Shown: positions 51,661-60,096 of the stretch, piece by piece | Layout: each line of letters begins with the position of its first letter | Position numbering within the stretch: position 1 is the first letter of the stretch | NCBI GenBank assembly: GCA_964429855.1 | Contig: CAYSDM010000001.1 | Coordinates: 1-64,000 of the forward strand | DNA length: 64,000 nt | Direction: 5' to 3' | Source of the DNA: CALLMM01 sp964429855 | Lineage (GTDB): Bacteria; Armatimonadota; Chthonomonadetes; Chthonomonadales; CAJBBX01 | Made by a program: the position numbers and the translations under genes | Notes under the pieces: model-generated | What the model saw: only the letters and a program-made list of their open reading frames with translations | Database searches by the model: none | What the model was told of the DNA's origin: nothing

Positions 51661-52479
51661 CTATTTTGCCGACTCGCAGGCGCGAAGGAAGTCCTGGCTT
51701 GCGGCGGTGTAGCCCACCCACGCCTCGATGTGGCGCAGACTTGCCTGCGTCTGCAGTCTCTGCTCCAGTGTCTCCGGGAACTCCACCGCCAGAGTCGCCT
51801 CGCGTAAAATGACGCATCGGTATCCGAGCGGAGCCATCAGGCGCATTCCTCCCGGCGCGTCCAGAATGCACAGGTTCGTGCAGAAACCGACATAGATCAG
51901 GGTATCTATTCCCTTCTCGCGCAGCCAGTCATCCCACTGTTCGGTGGAGATGACGACGGTTTCGTTCGGCAGAGGGCGCAGCGGCTCTGCGAAATCGAGG
52001 TCTTTCCAACCGTCCCAGTTCATGAACCCTTCGCCATGCACCCGTGAGGCGCGCTGCGAATAGTGATCGGAGATGGGCATTCGACGCCGGGCTTCGAGCG
52101 TTGGAATCTTTGCGTCCGGCGGCCCGTCTACGGCAGCGCGTCTCTCTTCCGGCATAGGCGGCATCAGGTGCGGGTACTTCCTTCCGATACTCTCCGACTG
52201 CACATGCACGATGTTCATACCAGTACGGCGCGCCGCCGCCAGCGCTGGAACGATCTCCCCGGTGATGATGCGCCAGCCGACTTCATGGTTCTGCGGGGAA
52301 CCCATATCCACCCAGTACTCTTCGGGAACCGGCGGTCCGCCCGGACAACCGACGTTCCAGGCGTGCAGCGAGACAAAAGCGGTCTTTGACAGGTCGAGGT
52401 TCCACGTTTCCGTGATATAGCCGTCCGGGGTTCGGGAGGGGACGGCGCGAAAGAAACGCACCGGCAGGGTGATCTGCAT
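51661..52479 (-). CDS. Isochorismatase-like cysteine hydrolase
   Basis: 272 residues. Rossmann-like hydrolase: NLDLSKTAFVSLHAWN is the first strand, where the usual Asp occupies a position near the start; VVISTEQWDDWLREKGIDTLIYVGFCTNLCIL carries the catalytic Cys in GFCTNLC. The cis-peptide and Lys regions are diverged. Relatives hydrolyse nicotinamide, N-carbamoyl compounds or enol ethers. It neighbours an APH-fold kinase and a DegT aminotransferase, from which it is separated by a hairpin. Confidence 0.85.
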   Translation of the reverse strand: MQITLPVRFFRAVPSRTPDGYITETWNLDLSKTAFVSLHAWNVGCPGGPPVPEEYWVDMGSPQNHEVGWRIITGEIVPALAAARRTGMNIVHVQSESIGRKYPHLMPPMPEERRAAVDGPPDAKIPTLEARRRMPISDHYSQRASRVHGEGFMNWDGWKDLDFAEPLRPLPNETVVISTEQWDDWLREKGIDTLIYVGFCTNLCILDAPGGMRLMAPLGYRCVILREATLAVEFPETLEQRLQTQASLRHIEAWVGYTAASQDFLRACESAK

Positions 52480-52510
52480 GATCGTATCCTTCAGGTTCTC
52501 TTTAGACGAA

Positions 52511-52530
52511 CCGGGCGGAGTTCCGCCCGG
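52511..52530 (-). terminator. Intercistronic hairpin
   Basis: CCGGGCGGA / TCCGCCCGG with a 2-nt gap, directly after the DegT stop. On the minus strand TTCGTCTAAAG follows. Partial terminator or processing site. Confidence 0.5.
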
Positions 52531-52539
52531 CGCATACTC

Positions 52540-53784
52540 TCAGACGCGGTTCTTCTCGGCGACCCCAGCGATAATCTGCGCCGCCAGTTCACAATGCTCC
52601 GGCTCATACTTCTCGCAGAAGGTAGACCAGCGCAGGAAGGTCTTCATAAATGCGTGAGCGGTCGGGCAGGTTGTCTCGTCATAGGTATATGTACGCGAAG
52701 CCGGAGGCAGGGAGTAGGGGTAGACCCCGGCTTTTGCGTTCTCATTCAGGAATACCAGACCCTCCGGCATCAGGTAGTAAGCGCCCATTCCCGCGCCCGG
52801 GATGCCCGCCTCCGCCATCTGCATCCCGAATGTCTCGGTGTCACAACGGAACGCCTGCGGATCGAGGCTGAATCCCACCATCCAGCAGGAGTAGACATCC
52901 AGATAGTCGGGGATCGGCAGCGGCGTAATGCCCGGAATCTCCGCCAGGTATCCGGTCAGGAGCCGGATCATCTTATCGCGATGCGCCACATTCTCCTGCG
53001 CAATCTCCAGTTGCGCGAGCGTGACTGCGGCGGTACAGGAGGGCATCCGAAACGCATATCCTGCCGCCACATGCTTGCGCCCAAAATGCGGTTCCATCAC
53101 CCCGGCGCGGCTCAGTCCATAAAAACGCATGCGCTCCGCGAGATCGTCGTTGTTGGTGATGATGCATCCGCCGGTATCCGATCCCATCGTCTTTTCGGAG
53201 TCGAAGGAAAAGGCTCCCGCATCGCCCATCGTTCCCGCATAGCGTCCCTTATACTTGCCCAGCACCGCCTGACAGCAGTCTTCGATGACCAGGAGATTGT
53301 GCTGCTTCGCCAGCGCGAGGATCGGATCCATATCGCAGATAATGCCGGTCTTATGCACAACGATGATGGCGCGTGTGCGATCCGTGATGCAGGGGGCGAT
53401 GGTCTCCGCGCTCAGGTTGATGGTTCCCGGAGCCGTGTCGGCAAAGATGGGGATGTAGTTCTCGCGGATGATGCCCTGCAGCGTGCCGTAGTCGGTCACC
53501 GGACTGACGATGATCTCATCGCCCGGCTGGAATCGCAGCGCGGAAGCCAGCATCGCCAGCGAGGGCGTGCAGCCCGGAGCCGCGATACAGTGCTTTACGC
53601 CCAGCGTCTCGGCGAACTTCTTTTCAAAACGTCCCGTCATATCTATGGTAAGTCCGCTGTCCACCACTTCCTGTAGATAGCGGGACGCATTGGGTCCCAT
53701 GATGCGCGGAAACGGATTCGGCAGTTTGCCTTTCAACCCCGCATGAGCGGATGCGCCATAGCGAGCGCGTTCGATGGTAGTCAT
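52540..53784 (-). CDS. DegT/DnrJ/EryC1/StrS-family aminotransferase
   Basis: 414 residues. PLP-dependent fold type I: HCIAAPGCTPSLAMLASALRFQPGDEIIVSPVTDYGTLQGI, IEDCCQAVLGKYKGRYAGTMGDAGAFSFDSEKTMGSDTGG, where Asp of IEDC binds the pyridinium and Lys of SEKTMG forms the Schiff base. ERMRFYGLSR follows as usual. Family members aminate keto sugars or keto-cyclitols. The start overlaps the stop of the small ORF upstream (ATGA). Confidence 0.9.
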   Translation of the reverse strand: MTTIERARYGASAHAGLKGKLPNPFPRIMGPNASRYLQEVVDSGLTIDMTGRFEKKFAETLGVKHCIAAPGCTPSLAMLASALRFQPGDEIIVSPVTDYGTLQGIIRENYIPIFADTAPGTINLSAETIAPCITDRTRAIIVVHKTGIICDMDPILALAKQHNLLVIEDCCQAVLGKYKGRYAGTMGDAGAFSFDSEKTMGSDTGGCIITNNDDLAERMRFYGLSRAGVMEPHFGRKHVAAGYAFRMPSCTAAVTLAQLEIAQENVAHRDKMIRLLTGYLAEIPGITPLPIPDYLDVYSCWMVGFSLDPQAFRCDTETFGMQMAEAGIPGAGMGAYYLMPEGLVFLNENAKAGVYPYSLPPASRTYTYDETTCPTAHAFMKTFLRWSTFCEKYEPEHCELAAQIIAGVAEKNRV

Positions 53785-53885
53785 ATGTTCTTCCTTCCTG
53801 TCGCTGGCGGCTTGAAATCCGCACAGGTGTAGTAATCTCGATAATCAGCTCTCTGCCAGCGGGGCGCGCTGTCAACACAGAACAT
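53781..53885 (-). CDS. 34-residue ORF coupled to the aminotransferase gene
   Basis: ATG 53885 with AGGAGA five bases upstream; its stop overlaps the aminotransferase ATG (ATGA). The peptide is rich in aromatic and charged residues (PRWQRADYRDYYTCADF). No family recognised. Either a genuine small coupled protein or the C-terminal leftover of a longer gene whose start is the fragment at 53931-54005. A hairpin TGCCGGC / GCCGGCA (53895-53901 with 53915-53921) lies between the two. Confidence 0.45.
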   Translation of the reverse strand: MFCVDSAPRWQRADYRDYYTCADFKPPATGRKNI

Positions 53886-53930
53886 CTTGTCTCCTGCCGG
53901 CTTCCTTTTGGACTGCCGGCATCTTGAGGC

Positions 53931-54005
53931 TTAGAGGGGCACATAGCCCTGCCGGATAAAGAGCCGCATTGCGTTATCGTCAAGAAGCGCCGGTATTACG
54001 TTCAT
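53931..54005 (-). pseudogene. N-terminal fragment of a PhyH-like dioxygenase gene
   Basis: Only 24 codons from ATG 54005 to a TAA. The text LLDDNAMRLFIRQGYVPL is the standard opening of phytanoyl-CoA dioxygenase-like proteins (compare FHAQGYLIVPN in the gene at 3095). AGGTGA overlapping the FG-GAP stop is a good ribosome site, so the beginning of the gene is intact. The catalytic part is missing. Confidence 0.55.
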
Positions 54006-54010
54006 ATCTT

Positions 54011-57000
54011 TCACCTGATACTGTAGAGATAACCGTCCGCGCAGCCGACCACCAGAGTCATCACGCCGCTGCCGTTGACATCGCAGACGATGGGCGGACC
54101 GACCGCCGCAGGGAACGTCATCTCCCACAGAACGCGATGGGATTCGTCGCGTCCTCCGCGCAGCGCGATCAAACGGCCATCTGCTGTTCCCAGCACAAAC
54201 TCCGCGCGTCCGTCGCCGTCCACATCGGCAGCGACTACGCCGGAAGCGGTGGTTCCGAGCGGATAGCTCCAGAGTATCCTGCCTGTCAGCGCATCGCAGC
54301 AGAGAAACTCCTTATCGGGACCGTTCACCGCGTAGAACCGGGGCCAGTTGTAGAGCTGCCCCGCCGTCACGCCCCCGATCTCGTAACGTCCATCGTTATC
54401 CACGTCGGCGACCGCCTGCGGACCGGTGGCGCGGAACGGCTTCCACCAACTCTGACGGCCGATCTCGCCCTCCGCCACCATCGAGTAGGCTCCGCTGATC
54501 CAGACGACACCGGGCGGATGTTTCGCGCCTTGGAGCGGCAGGATCACCGGAACATGGTAGCCTGCCCACATGGTGATCGGGAAGATATCCCGACCGGTCA
54601 CCGCATCCAGCGTCCGGCGTTCGAACAGGTCTCGCAGCAGAATGTCATCGCGTCCATCGCCGTTGAAGTCTCCAATCGCCGGCACGCCGTTGCCGCACCT
54701 GGATCGCCAGACTATTTTCCCCGCTTTTCCCGACAGAATTGCGCTCTCCATATCCACGAATGCCCCGCTGGGCCAGGAGACAAACAGATCCGGCAGCGGA
54801 TCATCGTCAAATTCTCCCACCATCCACTGCGTGGGCAGCGCGGGGAGGGTCCAGGTCTTTTTCACCTCTCCATCGGCGTTCAGCGCGATCAATAGATTCG
54901 GCTTGCGGGCGACCAGTATCTCCCGTTCCCGGTCGCCGTCTATATCGGCGATGACCGGAACGCCCAGCGAGTCGAGGTAGGACACCATGCGCGGGCGGAA
55001 CCCGATGGCCGGCTGCGTCCAGCGCAGACGGGGCGTCTCCTCCGCAGAGTCCGCGCGCAGGCAGACCAGATCGCTGTCGGCATTGATATAGAGGAGCGAG
55101 GGAGGCTCTTCCGGTCGCAGCCGACCCGCTACCGGCATGGTAATAAAGCCAGTCCCCGTCTGTATCAGGCTGAGATTCTCCCCATGGGAACCGATAATCC
55201 GCAGCATTCCGTCCGTGTCTGCGACGACTATCTGCGGCGCGCCTGTGCCGGGAAGAATCTCGGCCACATCCAGAGAGCGTCCCGCCGTCTGTTCCGCCTG
55301 TCCGCCGCGTCTCGATCGAGCCGATTCTCCCGACAACGCCTCATTCTGCGATACGACTCTGCCCGGCGCGGCGCACTTCCAGATCGAGGTCAGGCGTTCG
55401 CTGTCGTTTGCGCTCATAAACTCGATGCTCTGCGCGCCTGCGGAATCGGTGCGCGACAGAAAAAGCCCGCGCTCCGGTCTGTCCGCGCTCAGAGGGCGGA
55501 ACACAGTCGTATTCAGCAGTGTCGTTGACCAGGCGTTCAGCGGAAAGTCACGGAACGATGCCGCAGGAAGAAGGGTACCTTCCGGCAGCGACTGTCGCTC
55601 CTGCCACTGACCGTTCTGAACAATCCAGACGGAGAGACGATTCAGGTTCAGTTCGGTGCGGCTGTCTGGCTGGGAAAGCAGCAGCACGGGCGGCTTTCCC
55701 GGCACGGCGACGCCCGCACCCACCAGATAGCGTCCAGGAATCTCCTGCTTTACCCTGCCCGTCCGCGCATCCAGCAGGAAGGTTCGCCAAATCGAATCGG
55801 ATGTTCCATCGAACAGAGAGGCAGCGATCTCCATGTCTCCGTCTCCATCGAAATCGGCGACCGATTCCGCCAGCAGGCGCAGGGTTTTGTTGTCTTCGGG
55901 ATAGTTCTGCTCATAGAAGTTGTCCCACAGAAGACGCAGCGACCTCCCCTGTTCATTTTTCAGGACGGCAATATGTTCCCGTAGGAAGTCCGCCAGAGTC
56001 ACCACATCGGGGTACCCGTCGGCATCCACATCCTGTATCACGGTAAGCCCGTAGTTGCGTCCGGAGGGCCACTGAAGGCTCATTCGCGGTTTACCGTTTC
56101 CGCCGTCGAAGACGAACGTCCAGTCATAGGTGTTCACCACGACATCCAGCGTCCCGTCTCGATTCATGTCCGCCAGCAGCACTGCCGGGCTGAAATTGGT
56201 CATTCGCCAGTTGAACTCATAGGCGATACGGGCGTTCTCAATGCCCTGTTCGAAGGAGAGACAGAACCCGATCTCATGCTGCGGCGACCAGACAATCGCC
56301 TGAAGACCGCGCATTCTGGCGTTCATTCTGGCTATCCGCGCGCCTGCCACGCCCGCCATCGGATAGCGCGCGCAGGTGTAGCGAAGCCTGCCCGTTTGCG
56401 CGTCCGCGATGCGGAACAGGGACGGGAATCCGGAGGAAAAGACAAGCTCCTGCCGACCGTCGCCATCCAGATCATAGACTCCGAAGATGGTCGCATTGTC
56501 CGTGCGAATCTGCCAGAGAGTCGTACCGTTCAGGCGCAGCGCCGTCAGGTTCCCGCCGTGACTGATAAGCGTCTCTTTCGTCTTATCACCGTCCAGATCA
56601 AGAAACACGGACTGCGGAGGCAGCGAGCCGACGGGATGCTTCCAGACCGCGCGAGGCCGTCGGATGCGGCCCTTCATCGGCGAGAGTCCGGTGTTCTGTG
56701 GATCTCGACGCCACAGGAGCCACTCGCCCGGAGCGGATTCCCACATCCTTCGGGAGACGCGCGGCGGAGCGGCTGGGGCATCGCTCAACGGCTCGATACG
56801 AATATAGGAAAACTCGACCTGCGCGGGAAGCGACTCGATTCCCTGCGCCTGAATACGCACTCCGTCCGGCTGCCGCGAACCTGCCTGATGCAGGCAGACG
56901 TAGGCCCCATCCCGAAACATGGCGACCGTCCGGCGAAGCGTATCCACCTCGAAACGCCAGCTATGCCAGTCGGTATCCGTGCGAAAAACCTTGTACTGTG

Positions 57001-57463
57001 TGTCTATCTTATAGCGATCTTTGGTAAAAAGAAGCCCGATTCCGAACCTGCCTCCGGGAGTTCGCGCGCCAAGGCTCAGCCGGAGAAGGCTCTTATCGCC
57101 GGTTCCGTCGTCTTCCTGTCCGAGCTTCAGAAACCGTGCCCGGAAGGAGAGCGCGAAGCGCTCCGGCGTTGAGAGAGAATGCGGATAGGCGATCTCCGCG
57201 CCGCGTCCCCGGCGTCTCTCCGCGCTGGTGATCGCCGCAGTCTCCGGAAGGAAAATTGCTCCCGCTCCCCGGCGAGTCCATCCCTCCTGCTCGGCGCGAT
57301 TCCATTCGCGTATTTCCAGCGGAAACGTGGAGACGGGATACTTTGCGGAGGGCGGGGGATCGGCTGAAACCTGCCATGCGACCAGCAGCATGGCGACAAG
57401 CATCCATCCCGCCTTCCCCGCAGGGAAGATCGGGCGGTCTGTGGTTTTCGTCCTGAGGGACAT
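54011..57463 (-). CDS. Secreted FG-GAP/VCBS protein with an N-terminal lectin-like domain
   Basis: About 1150 residues from ATG 57463, chosen because GGGAG is upstream and a signal peptide follows (GWMLVAMLLVAWQVSA). Residues ~40-235 resemble a concanavalin-like sandwich (SFRARFLKLGQEDD, LLRLSLGARTPGGRFGIGLLF, WHSWRFEVDTLRRTVAMFRDGAYV). Then comes W-L-L-W-R-R-D-P-Q-N-T-G and many calcium loops: DLDGDGRQE, DMNRDGTLD, DVDADGYPD, DFDGDGDME, DFNGDGRDD, DVDNDGRYE and DVDGDGRAE. Two propellers are likely. Predicted extracellular carbohydrate recognition. It lies downstream of a prepilin gene, past a strong hairpin. Confidence 0.83.
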   Translation of the reverse strand: MSLRTKTTDRPIFPAGKAGWMLVAMLLVAWQVSADPPPSAKYPVSTFPLEIREWNRAEQEGWTRRGAGAIFLPETAAITSAERRRGRGAEIAYPHSLSTPERFALSFRARFLKLGQEDDGTGDKSLLRLSLGARTPGGRFGIGLLFTKDRYKIDTQYKVFRTDTDWHSWRFEVDTLRRTVAMFRDGAYVCLHQAGSRQPDGVRIQAQGIESLPAQVEFSYIRIEPLSDAPAAPPRVSRRMWESAPGEWLLWRRDPQNTGLSPMKGRIRRPRAVWKHPVGSLPPQSVFLDLDGDKTKETLISHGGNLTALRLNGTTLWQIRTDNATIFGVYDLDGDGRQELVFSSGFPSLFRIADAQTGRLRYTCARYPMAGVAGARIARMNARMRGLQAIVWSPQHEIGFCLSFEQGIENARIAYEFNWRMTNFSPAVLLADMNRDGTLDVVVNTYDWTFVFDGGNGKPRMSLQWPSGRNYGLTVIQDVDADGYPDVVTLADFLREHIAVLKNEQGRSLRLLWDNFYEQNYPEDNKTLRLLAESVADFDGDGDMEIAASLFDGTSDSIWRTFLLDARTGRVKQEIPGRYLVGAGVAVPGKPPVLLLSQPDSRTELNLNRLSVWIVQNGQWQERQSLPEGTLLPAASFRDFPLNAWSTTLLNTTVFRPLSADRPERGLFLSRTDSAGAQSIEFMSANDSERLTSIWKCAAPGRVVSQNEALSGESARSRRGGQAEQTAGRSLDVAEILPGTGAPQIVVADTDGMLRIIGSHGENLSLIQTGTGFITMPVAGRLRPEEPPSLLYINADSDLVCLRADSAEETPRLRWTQPAIGFRPRMVSYLDSLGVPVIADIDGDREREILVARKPNLLIALNADGEVKKTWTLPALPTQWMVGEFDDDPLPDLFVSWPSGAFVDMESAILSGKAGKIVWRSRCGNGVPAIGDFNGDGRDDILLRDLFERRTLDAVTGRDIFPITMWAGYHVPVILPLQGAKHPPGVVWISGAYSMVAEGEIGRQSWWKPFRATGPQAVADVDNDGRYEIGGVTAGQLYNWPRFYAVNGPDKEFLCCDALTGRILWSYPLGTTASGVVAADVDGDGRAEFVLGTADGRLIALRGGRDESHRVLWEMTFPAAVGPPIVCDVNGSGVMTLVVGCADGYLYSIR

Positions 57464-57576
57464 GGGAGCGCTCCCAGAATCGCGATCCGATAACAGGTGA
57501 TGGAGAGAAGATCGTCGCGCGCTCATCGCCCTTTCGGATGGCTCTGTAATGACACCGTAAAGGGGGAGGAGATCAA

Positions 57577-57608
57577 CCGGACGTTTCCCGGCAGCGGGAA
57601 ACGTCCGG
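57577..57608 (-). terminator. Strong hairpin after the second prepilin
   Basis: Perfect 14-bp stem (57577-57590 with 57595-57608) with loop GCAG, 17 bases past the prepilin stop. It should terminate most prepilin transcripts and lower read-through into the FG-GAP gene. Confidence 0.7.
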
Positions 57609-57625
57609 AGAAGGTCGGCCACCGC

Positions 57626-58378
57626 TTACTGATCGCGGTCCCACATGGTCTTGCCATTGGAGTTCTTCTGCATCGTCGCTTCCGGCTTAACCATCTTAAC
57701 GTGACCGTCTACGAAGGCGACGGTTCCCATGCGCGAGTGGACCGGCAGGGGAGCGGACCAGGGGTTGGTGGTGGGAGGATAGACGTAAGGGTAGCTGTAG
57801 CCCGTCTTGTTGTCGCATCCGCTATAGATGCCCTCGTAGGTCAGGGCGTTACAGGTGCTCGTGCCGGGCCAGATTCCCGACTCCGCAATCATGATGGTGT
57901 TGGCGGGAGCGGAGAAGGACGCCAGGGAGGGACCGGTCGGGAAACCGAAGGCGCTGCCGGGGATCGGCGGGTAGGCGCCCCACATGGTCGGGTAGGCATA
58001 GCCGTAGCTTGCCCAGGCTCCTGCGTACTGTTTCTGCTGGCTCGGGCACTTGAATATCTGCGAGTTCTTCACGTAGGGACAGGTCTGACACTGCTGTTCT
58101 GCCTGCTGCAGAGTCCATCCCGGCGGATAGAGATAAGGGCTGTGCGCCAGAATGGCAAGCGGACTCCATTGCCACATGCCGGGGTAGGTTTCGTCATAGT
58201 CCTGGGCGTACATCACGGCAGCCAGACCCATCTGTCGAACATTGGAGGTGCAGCTTGCGCCGCGCGCCTTCTCACGCGCCTGCGCGAAGACAGGGAAGAG
58301 TATCGCTGCCAGGATAGCGATGATGGCAATAACTACGAGTAATTCGATCAAAGTAAACGCTTTGAATCTGTGTCTCAT
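57626..58378 (-). CDS. DUF1559-type prepilin-like protein (H-X9-DG)
   Basis: 250 residues, AAGGAG ten bases upstream of ATG 58378. The signal KAFTLIELLVVIAIIAILAA is followed by FPVFAQAREKARGASC. The first residues read MRHRFKAF, so cleavage would be after Ala rather than Gly, a deviation. The C-terminus has H-SRMGTVAFV-DG then HVKM. Family as at 12304. Followed by a strong hairpin; LacI gene upstream. Confidence 0.92.
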   Translation of the reverse strand: MRHRFKAFTLIELLVVIAIIAILAAILFPVFAQAREKARGASCTSNVRQMGLAAVMYAQDYDETYPGMWQWSPLAILAHSPYLYPPGWTLQQAEQQCQTCPYVKNSQIFKCPSQQKQYAGAWASYGYAYPTMWGAYPPIPGSAFGFPTGPSLASFSAPANTIMIAESGIWPGTSTCNALTYEGIYSGCDNKTGYSYPYVYPPTTNPWSAPLPVHSRMGTVAFVDGHVKMVKPEATMQKNSNGKTMWDRDQ

Positions 58379-58513
58379 CGTTTGGCTCCTTGTTGCAATG
58401 CAGTGGTGTGACGTCCGACGGCTTCGGATGGAAACACCCCGTCTACTCTTTCGGGGAGAGCGATCTGTAACGAACCGAAAAACAGAAGATATGGTTGATG
58501 GCTACCTCCTGAT

Positions 58514-59578
58514 CTATGTGCGGCTGGCTGGAAACATGGTGGACTGACGCACAGTTAAGGTTGTCGGTAGGATCTTTCCCTCAAAGCTGGACTGATCCTC
58601 GGATATGGATTGAATCAACGCCATGATCGCCAATTCGCCTGCCTCCGCGATGGGTGTTCGCACCGAGGTCAACGGCGGGTCTGCGCAGAGCGCCTGAATG
58701 CTGTCGGTATAGCCGACGACCGAAACCTCGTCGGGAACGCGGATATTTGCTTCACGCAGAGCGCGGATCGCCCCGAGCGCCAGAAAGTCGTTGCGGGCGA
58801 CAACCGCCGTAAACCGCTCTCTGGCGGCAATCAGTCTTCTTATGGCTTCATAACCGTTCTGTATCTGGTGTCCGTGAGCGATCTGATCGGGATAGGGGGC
58901 GTCCCAGCACTCGACCGCCTCGATCCCGGTTCTCTGCACCGCTTTGCGAAATCCAGACACCTTCAGGTGCTGTTTCAGAACGGCGCGCGTGCAAACCATC
59001 TCCGAACTGGCATTCATGCCGCTCATATGAGCTGTACGCTTCTCTACGCCATAACAGAAGAGCACTGCCAGCATCCGATGTCCGATATCCGCCAGATGCT
59101 CTACAGCGAGCTGCATCCCCTCTTCATCGCTCCAACCGACCAGATTGGGGCGAAGCTCCGGGGCGTTATAGACGAACACTGTCGGCACATGGCGCATGAT
59201 GTTGACGAACTTGGGATCATTTGGACTTCCAAGAATGACGCTTCCGTCCACTCGTCCCTTGAGCGAGACTACATCTACTGACTTCGAAACAATCAGTTGA
59301 TAGCCCAGCACATCGGCTTTCGCCTCCATCGCGTCCAGCATCAGCGCGAAGTGAGGGTCCGTCATTTCGGAACTGCATACGCCGATGGTCTGAGTCTTAC
59401 CGGTTACCAGCGCTCTCGCCTGAACATTGGGAATATAGTTAAGGTCTTCCGCCGCTTTTTTGATTCGTTCGATGGTCTCCTGCGGAATAGGCATTACCAT
59501 CTTGTTATTGAGTACACGCGATACGGTCGCCGTCGAAACACCGGATCGCTTCGCTACATCCATGAGCGTGGCAGGCAA
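58514..59578 (-). CDS. LacI-family transcriptional regulator
   Basis: 354 residues from TTG 59578 with GGAGG seven bases upstream. N-terminal helix-turn-helix MDVAKRSGVSTATVSRVLNN and hinge YIPNVQARALVTGK. The ligand-binding domain is of periplasmic-binding type (TIGVCSSEMTDPHFALMLDAMEAKA, GSVILGS, FLALGAIRALREANIRVPDEVSVVGYTDS). It likely binds a sugar. Probable operator at 60021-60032 upstream of its own transcription unit (autoregulation). The minus-strand carbohydrate array may be controlled too, but no second operator was found. Confidence 0.93.
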   Translation of the reverse strand: MPATLMDVAKRSGVSTATVSRVLNNKMVMPIPQETIERIKKAAEDLNYIPNVQARALVTGKTQTIGVCSSEMTDPHFALMLDAMEAKADVLGYQLIVSKSVDVVSLKGRVDGSVILGSPNDPKFVNIMRHVPTVFVYNAPELRPNLVGWSDEEGMQLAVEHLADIGHRMLAVLFCYGVEKRTAHMSGMNASSEMVCTRAVLKQHLKVSGFRKAVQRTGIEAVECWDAPYPDQIAHGHQIQNGYEAIRRLIAARERFTAVVARNDFLALGAIRALREANIRVPDEVSVVGYTDSIQALCADPPLTSVRTPIAEAGELAIMALIQSISEDQSSFEGKILPTTLTVRQSTMFPASRT

Positions 59579-59663
59579 AACTGTTCCTCCAGTGATCTGC
59601 CTCTGCGATGAGACTGAAATATAAACTCCCTATTGCCAGGATATCCGAACAGATGGTCAGAAT

Positions 59664-59900
59664 CTATCGGTTGGTGCCGCCGGTCTGCGGATTTATTCTT
59701 CCCTGCTCATTGAGCATTCGCTTCATCGCCTCTTCATTGGCTTTTTTGCCCTCTTCGGTCTGCCTGGCGACCTCTTCTTTGGACGGTCCGCTGCATCCGG
59801 CAAGCGTCACAAGCGATCCGAATACGACCAGAAAACCGACAATGAGCATCCGCACAGATGTTACTCCAGACCGAAGTCCCTGATCTCCTGAAAATCGCAT
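59664..59900 (-). CDS. Small lipoprotein
   Basis: 78 residues, AAGGA nine bases upstream of ATG 59900 (ATG 59849 is an alternative start). Hydrophobic signal and lipobox LAGC (lipidated Cys at ~36), then a short charged helix (KEEVARQTEEGKKANEEAMKRM). Function unknown. First gene of a unit with the LacI regulator 85 bp downstream. Confidence 0.75.
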   Translation of the reverse strand: MRFSGDQGLRSGVTSVRMLIVGFLVVFGSLVTLAGCSGPSKEEVARQTEEGKKANEEAMKRMLNEQGRINPQTGGTNR

Positions 59901-60015
59901 ATTGGGCGTTCCTTGTCAGTGTTGGTGTTGGTTGAAGACGGTTCTCAGCACGGAACGGAATGTCCAAAAAGAGTGTGGACAATAGGAATGAAGATAATGT
60001 ATCATACTCTTCGCG

Positions 60016-60050
60016 TTTAGGCAAGCGTTTGCGTCAAATATTTGCCTAAA
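60016..60050 (-). promoter_or_regulatory. Probable LacI-type operator and promoter region
   Basis: GCAAGCGTTTGC (60021-60032) is a near-palindrome with central CG, the pattern of LacI/GalR operators. It lies within a 9-bp inverted repeat TTTAGGCAA / TTGCCTAAA (60016-60024, 60042-60050). On the minus strand TTGCCT (-35) and TACATT (-10) at 17 bp fit a promoter that the operator would block. Confidence 0.6.
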
Positions 60051-60096
60051 CCGATAAAAAATTAGCTCTACTAGCAATTACGGCGGGGACAGGCTT

